64,000 nucleotides of DNA from Brachionus manjavacas (taxonomy: Eukaryota > Rotifera > Eurotatoria > Ploima > Brachionidae), in the NCBI GenBank assembly GCA_019054805.1, contig JAHQIY010000001.1, forward strand, positions 10,678,501 to 10,742,500, written 5' to 3'. Under the pieces are notes generated by a model, which ran no database searches, was not told the DNA's origin, and worked only from the letters and a program-made list of their open reading frames with translations. Position numbers and translations under genes: made by a program. Shown here one piece after another: positions 50,368 through 60,529 of the stretch (its first letter is position 1; each line of letters starts with the position of its first letter).

Positions 50368-52656
50368 CTAATTTAGTACAATCAATGATTGATTGGATTC
50401 ATTAATGTTAGTTTTACCGTAAACAATATGATCCTTCTTCATTATTATACCAATTGAATGGAACATGCAGTCTTTGGTGTTGGGCAAAAATTTTGTCAGT
50501 TCAATAACCTGGGCTTTAATTTTTGGGTCGAATCCATCTAGAAAATTTTTTTTTTAAATTTCAAGATTAAAAATAATCCCATTTACTTTCAAAGCAAACA
50601 CCCGAGTCATTTACTGCAGGTGAATACTCAAGGCGCTTCTCTTCAACTAAATTCTCGTGCAATGAAAAATCTATAAATATTCTCGTTATTAAGTGAGCCA
50701 ATTCTACAAAAAATATTTTAATTTAATTTAAAAAAATGTCCGAACAACGAACCGCTAAGTCCAAAGTCATCGATTATCACTCCATTTTCATGACTATACG
50801 ATAAACAATATCTTCTTACACAGGGATTTTTTTTGTTATAAGTCAAAATAGGAGTCATCAAGCCTCTTGGTTGCTTGTTTACAGCAAATGCATTTTCTTG
50901 GTCACCATTTTGTTCAGATTCATACGAAAATAAACTTAAGCCATTATTCAAAAAATATCCATCTTTCACAAATAATTGAGAACCCCAAGCACTGCCAAGA
51001 GTTCTAGAAAAAGTGAAAAATTTAAACTTAGGAATAGACTTTGTTAAATATTTTTACCCAATATATGATACCATTAAATCATTGTGGTCATTGACCGATA
51101 TAAAATTGGTAACTAAATTATCTTTAATTTTAACTTTATCCTCAAATGGGAAAAACGAGTCATTTCTGTTTTGCAAATATTGTTTTGCCAATCTTAAAAA
51201 AAATCAAAAAATTCTAGCTAAAAATAAAGACTTTTAGTTACTTAAGTTTTTCATTGAACAGCTCAGATTGATCTATGGCAAAGCGGGGATCAGAAATAGA
51301 AGATGAAAAAATGTAGCCCATTTTAGAAGCTTCAAGAATTTTGGCTAATGTTTCTGCAGATTTAATGTTGTCTAAATTTATTGATAAATCTGATAATGAA
51401 TCGATTATGAATTTCAAAGCAGGGCCAGCGCTTGGATAGGAAGCTGTTAGTAAGACAAAATCATTAAAGCTTGATGTCTCAATGGATTTTTTCTGCTCCG
51501 AATAAGAAATCAAATCATCATTCGTGATTTGGTAATCATCTTCCAAAAGAAAATTGACCAAATCTTTGCCTTTATCTCCATTATAAAAATTCGACTCTTT
51601 TTTTACCAAAGATTGAATAGTTCGTGCCAAATAAGGATTTTTGATTACGGCTCCCTCTTTGACCAGAACTCCTGTCTCATCTAAAAATATTTCTGCCAAG
51701 AACGAATCTTTTTTTTGAAGTATCACATCTTTTATGCTTTCTAAATGACGCGCTTGAATTTATTTTAATTAGTAAAATTTAAATTAAATTTTTTTTTAAT
51801 TTACCTAACAATTTTGACACTGAAAAGCCATCACGAGCTAGTTTGATAGCTGGTTCAGCGAGTGTATTCCAATATAACCTGGCGTAATTATGATAAACAT
51901 ATTGGAGACATTTTAATTCACCTGGAATAGCAACTGACTTTCGGCCAATATTCGGATTTTTTTCATAATCTTCTTCTTTTGCACTTGAGCTTGACTTAAA
52001 AAAGCAGTTTATTTCAACATCTTTTTCATGCTTGTGATCTCTGACCAGAAGAAAACCACCACTTAAAGTAAAAATAATTATATTTTAGCTTGGTTTTGAA
52101 TTTTTAAAAATACGCTCCAAGTCCGGCAGCAAATGGATTGACTACGCTGAGACACAAAGAACTAGATATAAATGCGTCTACACTGTTGCCACCTTTTTTT
52201 ACAATTTCTGCTCCTATTTCACTGCAAACTTTCTCCTGGGTAATTATTCCAACTCGGTTAGGAATTTGTGAAGGACCGACCAAAATCTGGATGATTAATG
52301 CAAAAGTAATGCTCACTGAAAACACTATTCCTCCAATAATAATCTGACGTAGTTCTTTTGAATTGTTAATGGCACTTAAATTTTCAAAATAATCAATTTT
52401 TTTCTAAAAAAGATCAGTCATATTTGTACCTGTCCGAAGCAAAGTATTTTGATTGTCGGATCGGGGCATTTTCAGAAAGATTCGAAGGATTTATTTCTAG
52501 AAAATCCGATTCATTGTTGTTTATTTTGGAAGCTTGGGGTATATCGTTAGAGTTTATGCCCATGTCCAAAGTGGCATCAAACGATAAATTATCTCTTCTA
52601 ATTGATGTATATTCGTTTAAGGTTTCAGTATCCTTTCCGTTTGTTTGAGATTCCAT
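50368..52656 (-). CDS. GGT7: GGT7-like gamma-glutamyltransferase homologue, probably not catalytic
   Basis: Single-pass (type II) membrane protein of the gamma-glutamyltranspeptidase fold. Exons, minus strand: 52656-52430, 52374-52114, 52061-51805, 51752-51242, 51192-51058, 51003-50753, 50703-50587, 50537-50368; 642 residues. A cytosolic tail of about 82 residues precedes the membrane anchor (IIIGGIVFSVSITFALIIQ) and a GPSQI segment like GGT7. EIVKKGGNSVDAFISSSLCL, AGLGAGGFLLVRDH and SYPSAGPALKFII are family blocks. The nucleophile-position Thr (LVTNFISV, about 447) remains. However, the substrate-binding Arg block (FRESAP type) reads NCFFKSSSS, the serine pair (RPLSSM type) reads PRGLMTP, and the Gly-Gly loop is replaced. 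Activity is therefore doubtful. The last three exons are the most divergent. Confidence 0.85.
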
Positions 52657-53548
52657 TTTAAAAATGTTCTAAAAATTATTAAAATAAGTGTTGAAGGAAT
52701 AAAGCAAATTAAAACTGACATTTTTGGTCATAATTTTTTAAATTTTCAAGAATTACAATCACAAAAAAAAATTTGATTTAATAAAATTTCAATGTGTCAT
52801 TGTAAAATTATGATATTTTAACATCAGCCATCAACCAAAAATTTTCTATTAAAATGATGGCAAAATTTTTAACCAAATGTTTAATCAATATATTAACATA
52901 GCATAAAAAACATAATTTCGGTATTATAAGTCTAATTTTTCATTAATTCAGAGTATAAAATAAAAATATTATAAATTTTCATAATTAATTTATTTTTAAA
53001 TTAAATAAATTTCCAAAAAACTCAAATTTTTTTTGGAAATGATCGTTGGCCATATGAAAAAGTTGAAAATATTTTACTCCATTTGAAATGAACCAGGCTC
53101 TTATTCGTGGCCATCCAGCTTAATTTAAAAAAAAAAATATTTTTAAATCATTTAAATTTATTTTCATAGTTAACCATAGAACAAAAATTAAATAAAAAAA
53201 TTTAATCAGTTCTTTAATTTCTTAAAAGTTCTTGAAACTGATGAACTAACTAGAAATAAAAAATAATTAAAATTTAAAATATATTAAAAAAATAAAAATA
53301 AATGTAATTAAGAAAAAATATTAATTTCTATTAGTAATCTGAAAAATTAAAAAAAATAAATTAAAAAAAAAAATCAAATTTAAACGAAATTGTTTTACTA
53401 AATATTTCCTTATTTTTGATAACTTTTGTTCTACTAATATAGTAGCAGTGGTAGTAGTATTTATAACTGCAGCGTGATTAATCACGCGAAGCGCATCAGC
53501 CGTGTACTTGACGCCCTGTTGCAGCTTCCAACTTGTTTGTCTAGGTTG
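52657..53548. other. intergenic, upstream of the GGT7-like gene
   Basis: AT-rich. On the minus strand an AATTTTTAG acceptor-like site lies 14 bases before the GGT7 ATG, compatible with a trans-splice site or 5' UTR intron. From about 53450 the GC content rises because LINE 3' sequence begins, including the palindrome GCGTGATTAATCACGC. Confidence 0.4.
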
Positions 53549-53970
53549 TCACATTTCATTCAAAAACTTTTTGAATGAGTTGACAGACTGGGATTCTGTT
53601 ATTTCGTTCCAAGCGCGTTCCAAATGTTTGCTATCCTTTTGTTAAACAAGTCGTGTCTCGATTGCATAATCTCACTATTTCGCGTCTAAAGTAACTTATA
53701 TTGCCTCCTCGAGGCTCTACGCATTGTGAGGATGTATCCCAGTTAATCTCCTCTAGTCCTTTTTCAATTTTGAATTTTTGGATTAGGTCGCCTCGAATTC
53801 TTCTCTCTAATAAGCCTAATCTTTCGAATCTAATATTGTAAGGAAGATTGCTGAGCTCGTGTGAGACTTTTGTTGCTCTATGCTGGACTTTCTCTAGAGT
53901 TACAATGCCTAATTTGGTTTAAGGTGACCAGGCTGAGATGGCGAATTCGATTTGGAGCCGAATGTATGAC
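53549..53970 (-). pseudogene. CR1/L2-like LINE reverse transcriptase C-terminus
   Basis: Minus-strand blocks: EFAISAWSP, stop, then LEKVQHRATKVSHELSNLPY, ERLGLLERRIRGDLIQKFKI, and after one frameshift KRIANIWNAL and ITESQSVNSFKKFLNEM with a natural stop at 53549. The order LEKVQRRATK / RRGDLI-FKI / N-WN-LP / SVNSFK-LD is characteristic of CR1/L2/Jockey-type ORF2 ends. One in-frame stop and one frameshift show decay. Confidence 0.8.
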
Positions 53971-54090
53971 TAGGAATATAAAATAAAAAAGAATGTGCCA
54001 CATATTTTCAATTCGGATTAAATTCAATTTAAGCCGATTTTAAGTTCTTAAATGCAAACAATTTTCTTCTATGGTAGTTAATTTTGAATT

Positions 54091-54405
54091 TTGAACGCTT
54101 TCAACACCCGTTTATGGCGTATCATGGGAATCGATGATCAGATTGCAGGCTCTTACAAACTCCTCCCAATCGCCGAGTTTATAGACCATGCCTGCGAACA
54201 AACACTCAATAGAATTCTTGCTGGCCCAAACCATCCCATCACGTCATGTCAACCACGCAACCTTCGCTTGAACGCACGTTTCCCTTTCCAAACAAGAAAA
54301 GCAAACAAGGCTGCTTATGGCAACAGCTTCTTGCAGAAGTTCCTTCGAAAACTTCGCAACGATTCCAACAGCCAAAACGTGAGAGCTAGTCTCTATCTTG
54401 TTTAA
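54091..54405 (+). pseudogene. probable retrotransposon C-terminal fragment
   Basis: An open frame from TTG at 54091 encodes about 104 residues: FNTRLWRIMGIDDQIAG, HACEQTLNRILAGPNHPI, NNSFLQKFLRKLR-like endings. It has higher GC than its surroundings. The pattern R-W-RI-G and RIL-P-HP then F-QK-L-L resembles C-termini of LINE ORF2 proteins, but I cannot name a clade. There is no ATG at the start, and it abuts another LINE remnant. Confidence 0.45.
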
Positions 54406-54723
54406 TCATATAACTAGTTTATAATTTATAATTTATTTTTGAAGCAATTTATGATATGTCTGACAATTCTTACTTTATATTTTAATAACAATTATTGTAC
54501 AATTAGATTTAATTCTCAAATCAATAATTTTTAATCAATAAAACGTTTGAAACTACATATTTTTTTTTAATTTTAACAAAGAAATAATTTGTTTAATAAT
54601 TTATTGAAGAATTTTTTTTAATTAGTTGATTTTTATCGAATTTTAAACACCGAAAAAAAATGATTATTCTTGAAAATCTTGTAATTGCTATCTTTGTTCC
54701 AAGTCCAGAAATCAGCAAAAGCT

Positions 54724-56564
54724 TTAAAAAAACAAGCTATACGGATATCCTTGATATTTTGATCTAAAAATGGACAAAATCATGCTGAAAAAGAAAACAA
54801 CCATGCCTGTTCCACCAATGACCAAGGCTAAAAATAAAAACTATTGAATAATAATTTCTTTTCAATTTCTTAAAAAACCAAAAATAACATCTACAAATCT
54901 CAAAATTAACGCTAACGTGGCTGAAAGGGAGAATTAATATTCATTCCAAACAGCCAAGGGATTTTGTCCCAAATTATTTTTTAAATAAATAAATAAATAA
55001 TTTCTTTTTAAAAATAAGAGGTATTAAATACAATATCAACAGAATGCTTTAGACAATATAATTAGATTCATTTCTGAATCACTTAGTACCTGTTGAAATT
55101 TTCAAATTATAACCTTTAGCTTAAATTTAAAAAAAAATTAAATCAAGAAAATCTTAAGATATAATTACATAATATAAATGTTTAATTTAAGCAATTACCT
55201 TTTTTTGTGTTTGCATCATTTAAATATTTCGGAACTTCATTTAAGAGTATCATACCAGCGACAATCGCACCATGTAAATAGGAGTTAAGGAAATTTACGG
55301 ATTTTTTCAAAGTGCAAATATTTAAACTCAAAAAGGATATAGATTGCAAAGACAATATATGTCTCAGCTATGAATTGGTATCCGTGACCACCGGCAAAAA
55401 AGCCCTTAAAGTTTATATTTTAATAAAATTTTGGTAAAACCAGCGCACAAAAGGATATAGATAAATAAGACGATAAGAGTTTCAGCAACTAATTGAAAAT
55501 CATTATCATCCGACATATACACCTATATCATGCATTCACCAATTGGCAAAAAAAAAATCTTAAATTATTTTGAGCAAAAAATTTCTTACGACTTGGCCAG
55601 TCTTTGGATTTCGGTATACCATTGGTGGACCTCGAATTTGATTCCACATTTGACCAGAAATAAAAATCAAAATGGCGCTCTAAGCAAAAAATTTATTTTT
55701 AATTTTAATTATTTAATAGAAATTACAATGACTATCATTGACCACGTGGTTTTGTTGTATAAAAATTCCAAATTGTTACGCTTTACGTATAAAAGACTGG
55801 CGATCATGGACACCAATAAAATTACTAAAAGCAGGCCAGAGTAGTTAGGAGGACGGAAAATTCTTATGCTTATGTCAGTTCGATCATTGATCCATTTTGC
55901 GATCTGTTCCGCTGAAAATCCGACTCTTAAAATAAAAATTGAAAAATTTATATTTAAATTTAAATATAAACCTAGAAATATCGAAATGATCTGCTGTCTT
56001 AGGCTTTCCTTGTTTGCGCCCGAACATTATAAACTGAGGAGCTGAAGCAGTATTTAGCTTTTTTTTAATTAAAATATTTAAATTAAAAAATTTATTTTTA
56101 TTTTACTAATTTAAAGACATCTGGAGCATCATCAAAGTCGACCATGGCGAAAAAAAGTTTATTCGAAAATTGAGGTGAGTATCTCCAAGATTGGGCAACT
56201 ATTTGAAATTCATCATTAGCTGGTCTGATTTAAAAACATGGTTATTTTTGAATATTTAGATAATTTTAAAGCTACCTGCAAATTTGACACTCACGATGCG
56301 ATGCTAGTGCAGTGAGCATGACAACAATCGAATAGTTTCTAGGTGCTGACTTAACAAAATGCTTAAATTTTTCAAAATTTAAACGAATGACGGGCTTTTT
56401 GAGGCTCCATTCAGTCAGTTGTTCAATTTTTTCGCTCAATGCATCCTAAAAATAAGCTATAATTTTTCTAGAAAATTTTTCAAAAAAGTTACGCTATCAA
56501 CTTGACAGGTACTGAATTGGACTAGAACAATCAGGTTGAAAATGACAAATAGACTTGGTCTCAT
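54724..56564 (-). CDS. TUSC3: oligosaccharyltransferase subunit OST3/OST6 (TUSC3/MAGT1 type)
   Basis: Thioredoxin-like, ER-membrane subunit that assists N-glycosylation of Cys-containing sites. Exons, minus strand: 56564-56493, 56445-56276, 56224-56107, 56057-55972, 55925-55727, 55679-55590, then either 7a (55522-55459) or 7b (55404-55341), then 55273-55199 and 54827-54724; 325 residues with either exon 7. Visible: signal peptide, [35 protein letters not shown] with the CQIC redox motif (Cys77, Cys80), [25 protein letters not shown] before the first membrane segment, [22 protein letters not shown], and the C-terminal [11 protein letters not shown]. Four membrane segments are expected. Intron 7 is a U12-type AT-AC intron; all others are GT-AG. 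Whether it is closer to TUSC3 or MAGT1 is not decided. Confidence 0.9.
55274..55292 (-). promoter_or_regulatory. U12-type branch point and AC 3' splice site
   Basis: On the minus strand TTCCTTAAC (55292-55284), the exact minor-spliceosome branch consensus, is followed 10 nt later by an AC acceptor (55275-55274) and then exon 8. No AG exists at the position the protein alignment needs. Distance and sequence fit U12 introns. Confidence 0.85.
55341..55404 (-). other. alternative exon 7b of the OST3/TUSC3 gene
   Basis: A 64-nt coding exon with a U2-type TTTAAG acceptor on its 5' side and a U12-type ATATCCTTTT donor on its 3' side. It encodes [19 protein letters not shown] plus AI and the first base of Tyr. 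Reading phase and length match family members (SYIHG-QFVAES block). Confidence 0.85.
55459..55522 (-). other. alternative exon 7a of the OST3/TUSC3 gene
   Basis: A 64-nt coding exon of the same length, phase and splice-site types as 7b. It encodes [19 protein letters not shown] plus FI. It has a GATATAG U2-type acceptor and the same ATATCCTTTT U12-type donor. It differs from 7b mainly in the luminal loop (acidic versus Gly-rich). Confidence 0.85.
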
Positions 56565-57006
56565 ATTGTGCCCGATCTAGGTAAGTTTTTATAAAATTTG
56601 AAAATTTTATTTCTTTTTAAGTTTGGATTTTAAGTCAAATTTAATGTGTATAGACCTTTAACAAAAAAAATTCAATTATGAATCTACCACGTATATATTT
56701 TTTGAAAATCAAGCATTCGAACTGATTTTTGTCTTTTTTTACTTTATTTTATTTAGTTTTTAAATCAATAAATTATGAAGGTTTTAGGATACAAGGGAAG
56801 AAATAATAGCAAATTTAACTCTACTTTGGTATCTCTTCCACAAAATTTTTCAAAGACATCTCTGACATATTTGAAAATAATTTTTTGAATTAAAAAACAA
56901 TCATTACACATAAACAGATAAAAATATGAATAAAAGCCTTTTTGGAATTTTTATTTTATCAATTTTCTTTTTTAAATCTTGTCAATATGGCTTTGAATCA
57001 ATAATG
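56565..57006. other. intergenic, upstream of the OST3 gene
   Basis: AT-rich. The minus strand has an AG-type acceptor-like site 16 bases before the OST3 ATG. Right end is the target site of the truncated LINE. Confidence 0.35.
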
Positions 57007-57362
57007 AAAGCCTGCGGAGGATTCTCGGGATACACTGTCTTGACACATTTTCAAATGCTGACTTATACACAAAAACAAATTCAGAGCAAGTAAGCCAATG
57101 CATTAAGAACAAAATTTGGCTCGGGCATGTACTTAGAATGAAAGAAACACGGATACCAAAAAGAGCCCTTCAATGGACACCTCAAGGGCGACGTAAGATA
57201 GGACGACCAGCAGTAACATGGAGGTCAACAATCACGAAAGAGCTCATCGAAATGGCAATGACATGGGGAGAAGCAAGGGTAAAGGCAAAAGATCGACTTG
57301 AGTGGAAATCAAAAGTAATGACCCTATGCTCCACAAGGAGTGAATAAGGAAAAAAAAAGAAA
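57007..57362 (+). mobile_element. 5'-truncated LINE insertion
   Basis: The segment starts in the middle of the reverse-transcriptase C-terminus (CGGAGGATTCTCGGGATAC, encoding the RRILG block) and continues to MTLCSTRSE and a stop at 57347, then an A-rich tail. AATAATG precedes it (57000-57006) and follows the tail (57363-57369), a probable target-site duplication. It closely matches the 3' part of the element at 48846-49919 in opposite orientation. Confidence 0.8.
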
Positions 57363-57369
57363 AATAATG

Positions 57370-57689
57370 TCAGTATCACTTAAATTTATTTCGCTGCCAA
57401 ATTCGCCAAAATTAAATCGTTTGAAAATGAATAGCAGAAGTATTATAATTACTGTGTGAATTTTATCAACAAGCTGTAGTAGTATTAGTTTTAACATTCT
57501 GATAGACCCAATTGTTGGAAAAGTCACTAAAATTTTATTTTTTGAATAACTTTAAAAAATGAGAATCAAAAAGTGATGTTGTGCTTTATGCTTTATATAA
57601 CGAAATGCAAATGAAAAAAAAATGATTTACAAAATTTGGTGTAAATTGTTGCCAACAATTTTTTCAAATATGGTGTTCACTCAATTTTC
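57370..57689. other. intergenic, no gene seen
   Basis: AT-rich DNA with a short ATTGTTGCCAACAAT palindrome (57646-57660) just before the GGGGTCAG repeat arm. Nothing else supported. Confidence 0.35.
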
Positions 57690-57895
57690 TTTTCAAATTG
57701 GGGTCAGTTGGGGGTCAGTAGGGGGTCAGGTTTTTAAAAATATAAAAATATTCAATTTTCATAAAAAATAATAATTTTGGAGAAAAAATAATTTAATTTT
57801 CAAAAAATAGAGAAAAATTCAAACTAAATGATAATGATATTAAAACTTTTGAAAATATTTTTGCTTTGCAAAAAAATTGGGAGTCAGTGTTTTTG
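57690..57895. repeat. single arm of the GGGGGTCAG foldback element
   Basis: Starts with three GGGGTCAG-type units in a row and contains TAATAATTTTGGAGAAAAAA and TTTTGCTTTGCAAAAAAATT, ending GGGAGTCAGTGTTTT. It matches both arms of the element at 60530-61547. Only one arm is present, so this is a fragment. Confidence 0.75.
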
Positions 57896-58310
57896 GTTTT
57901 TTGTCTTTTTTAATTCTACGGTGGTAATGAAATTTGATGTTTTTTTTAAATAGATTCTTTTGTTGTAAACCTTAATGTTTAGAAAGCTTATTTTCCAGAT
58001 CTTTTAGGATTAGGTGGTTCGCAGTTATAACATAAATAATAAAGAAAGAGATTATTTAATGACTTTATATAATGACAATTTTATAATTTTAATGTCTAAT
58101 TTTTTACAAAGTATTAAATACTAGCTATTTGCTAAACGCATGAAATCAAAGTATTACACTGTGAAGAGAACTAAAAACATCTAAGCCTGTTAAAGTCGGT
58201 ATTGTAATTATTTATTTATTGAACGAAGTACAAAACTTTTATAATTTACGAAAATCTTAATCATAAATAAAATCTATTAAATTGTCATTTTACAATAAAC
58301 TCACTCGAAA
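57896..58310. other. intergenic, no gene seen
   Basis: AT-rich spacer before the pair of long palindromes. No coding or RNA signal found. Confidence 0.35.
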
Positions 58311-58365
58311 GAGACCAACTTTTTAGACATTTTATTTCAAATAAAATGTCTAAAAAGTTGGTCTC
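58311..58365. repeat. perfect palindrome, 27-bp arms, 1-nt centre
   Basis: GAGACCAACTTTTTAGACAT... is followed immediately by its exact reverse complement. Only one base separates the arms. Confidence 0.9.
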
Positions 58366-58376
58366 AATTTTACTAG

Positions 58377-58439
58377 ATTTACTAGATTTTACGTTTTTTG
58401 TTCTAAAGTTTAGAACAAAAAACGTAAAATCTAGTAAAT
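58377..58439. repeat. perfect palindrome, 31-bp arms, 1-nt centre
   Basis: The arm starting ATTTACTAGATTTTACG and ending TTCTAAA is mirrored exactly after a single G. It begins 12 bp after the previous palindrome and has a different sequence. Confidence 0.9.
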
Positions 58440-58738
58440 TTTGAATTTTTACTTTTTTAAATTTACTTTATTTTACGTAAATTGTTGCAAAAATAAAAAG
58501 CGGAACATCACTGTATTTGCTTTTTCTCGTATCTGTCGAAAGGATAGTCTAAATGTGATTCGAAAATTTTAACTTTAATTTATTAATAATTTTGAAAAAA
58601 AAGCAATTTAATATGAAACTTAATAAATCTTGAATACATTAACAAAAACTTAAAAATTTGGTATACTTACTTCTAGGAGTAGGAGTAATAGTAATTAATG
58701 CTGCTCTGGTAAAGCCATTTAGTTTATTTTCAAGTACA

Positions 58739-58860
58739 CTATGCAAGCTGATAAGATTGATCACTGCTCCAGCGATCAAGGCCTACTTTAAAGCTGTTGA
58801 CAGATCTCGCATTCACAAGATTGTCTTGAAATCCATTCCATAAATTTGTGACTGTATTGA
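58739..58860 (-). pseudogene. LINE reverse transcriptase extreme C-terminus
   Basis: Minus strand: LFNTVTNLWNGFQDNLVNAR then SVNSFKVGLDRW, the end signature (N-WN-LP--VV-A-SVNSFK--LD--W) of CR1/Jockey-type ORF2 proteins. It is likely the 3' end of the same decayed element whose palm domain is at 59761-60195, as the spacing of about 0.9 kb is what an intact element would have. Confidence 0.7.
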
Positions 58861-59760
58861 ATAAAAAATTTTTTATTAAGTTTAATTTTAATATACTGGT
58901 AGACGAAATTAAAGAACGGTGCAAGAAGTTCTTGGACCTATTAATTGTATATCATCTGTATACAATTATTAAGTCATTCGTGATACTTATTGAATTACGA
59001 AAATACTAGCTTATTGAATATAATAATAACCCTAACCCAGCCACACATAAAACCTATCTATAAAATAGGTTTTAATTTGTTTTATTTATGTTTGTTTATT
59101 TTATTTTATTTTAGTTCTAATTAAGCTATCTAATAATATCATTCTCTAAGATTGTAAGGAATGAACTTAAATTGTGACATTGTCTCATAGTTGACTCTAG
59201 CTTGATGATGAGATTTGGACAAAACGGTTTGTCATAATCGTCTGGAACTTCCTTCCAATTTTGATGCCATGGTTCAAGATTTCGATTTTTTTTGTGACCT
59301 CAAAATCATTAGTTTGTTGTAAAAGCAATTAATAAGTCAACAAATTTTTTTTTTAAAAATAAATTTTTTTTAATTTAAAAATAATTTAAATAAGAGTTTC
59401 GAATCAAGGAATATTGAATACCCAACTCCATTGTGTAATTGCTATTTTACTATTTCCTCTTTTTTTCCTGAAGCTTCAATCATGTGAACATGTGTCACAT
59501 GTAACACCCTATTTCAATAAATGTCTTTTTAACTTTCTTTACATTTTATTCTAGCTTATTTTACTTTATTTTGATTTTTTATTTTATAATTTATTCTGAG
59601 GGAGCTCTAGCTCGGTTCAGAAAACAAATAAATAAAATAAAAAGGTGTAGGTGTTTGCCGTCAATAAAGTATGAATTTTTTTTGTTAAAATTCATTTCAA
59701 AAAATTTTAAAAGATACTATACTAAACTTTAAAAGCTTATCTTGTGTCCAATTAAAGTCT
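58861..59760. other. decayed middle of a LINE or AT-rich filler
   Basis: Lies between the palm and C-terminal blocks of a minus-strand LINE. I see no clear conserved motif, apart from short GC-richer patches near 59200-59290 and 59460-59520. Confidence 0.35.
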
Positions 59761-60195
59761 TCTTGGCATATTTTTGACGCTTTCTCTCGTACAGTATCAT
59801 CAGCATAAATCTTAGAGGCTTTTAACAACTCAATAGGCAGTTCTTTTACATATATTACGAAGAGAAGTTAACCAATAAATGAGCCCTGAAGTACGCCGCA
59901 AAATATTTAAATACAGCTTGAGATAGTTTCCCTTTGAACAACTCTTTGTTTATCATAAAAGCTTTTATCCATTTTAAAACAAGACCACTAATGCTATATG
60001 TGTGGAGTTTAGCTATTAATGATCATATGTAAGCAAGAGTGTCGAATGCTTTAGCAAAGTCTAACAGTACACATCAACCGGTATTCCGTGGTCAATGTGT
60101 AGAATTGCTGTTTCACTTAGAAAATTATTCATGTACAAATAGTTCTCAATTTTTTTTCGTAAAATACCTTCCATGATTTAGAAGGGATCTAAGTC
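59761..60195 (-). pseudogene. LINE reverse transcriptase palm domain, decayed
   Basis: Minus strand, in order: IMEGILRKKIENYLYMNNFL, ILHIDHGIPVDVYC, LLDFAKAFDTLAYI (first catalytic Asp), stop, LVLKWIKAFMINKE, frameshift, GVLQGSFIG (GVPQGS-GP block), stop, LLFVIYVKELP, KIYADDT (catalytic Asp pair, near 59796-59807) and REKASKICQED. All core polymerase motifs are recognisable but stops and a frameshift make it inactive. Confidence 0.85.
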
Positions 60196-60529
60196 AAGGA
60201 TACTCGACGATAGTATTCTCCACACTCTTATCTCCTTTTGGATAGATAAAATGCCTAATGCTTATATTTTATAAGAGAACCAGTAAATTAGTTCTTAAGT
60301 AAGTTTTAAGAAAACAAATAAAACATTCTGATTCTTTTTCTGGAACTTTTTCTTTTTCTTACAAATTTTTTCATAACTTTCTTTATGGCAGATACTTCTT
60401 AATTTGAGTTTTGTTCTTCTTTCTCTTCACAATGGATCCCTACAGATAAAAGTAGCAAGGATTTAAATCTGATGAGTTGGTTGTAAATTTTTTTTGAAAA
60501 GAATAACTAATTTTAGAAGGTCTTATACT
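60196..60529. other. intergenic / LINE 5' decay
   Basis: Probably the degraded upstream part of the minus-strand LINE. No motif is clear enough to call. The right end is the CTTATACT target duplication of the foldback element. Confidence 0.35.

Noticed and set aside
57716-57740. G-quadruplex from the repeated GGGGTCAG units
   Set aside because: Only three strong G-runs are close together; a fourth is lacking, so the call is weak.
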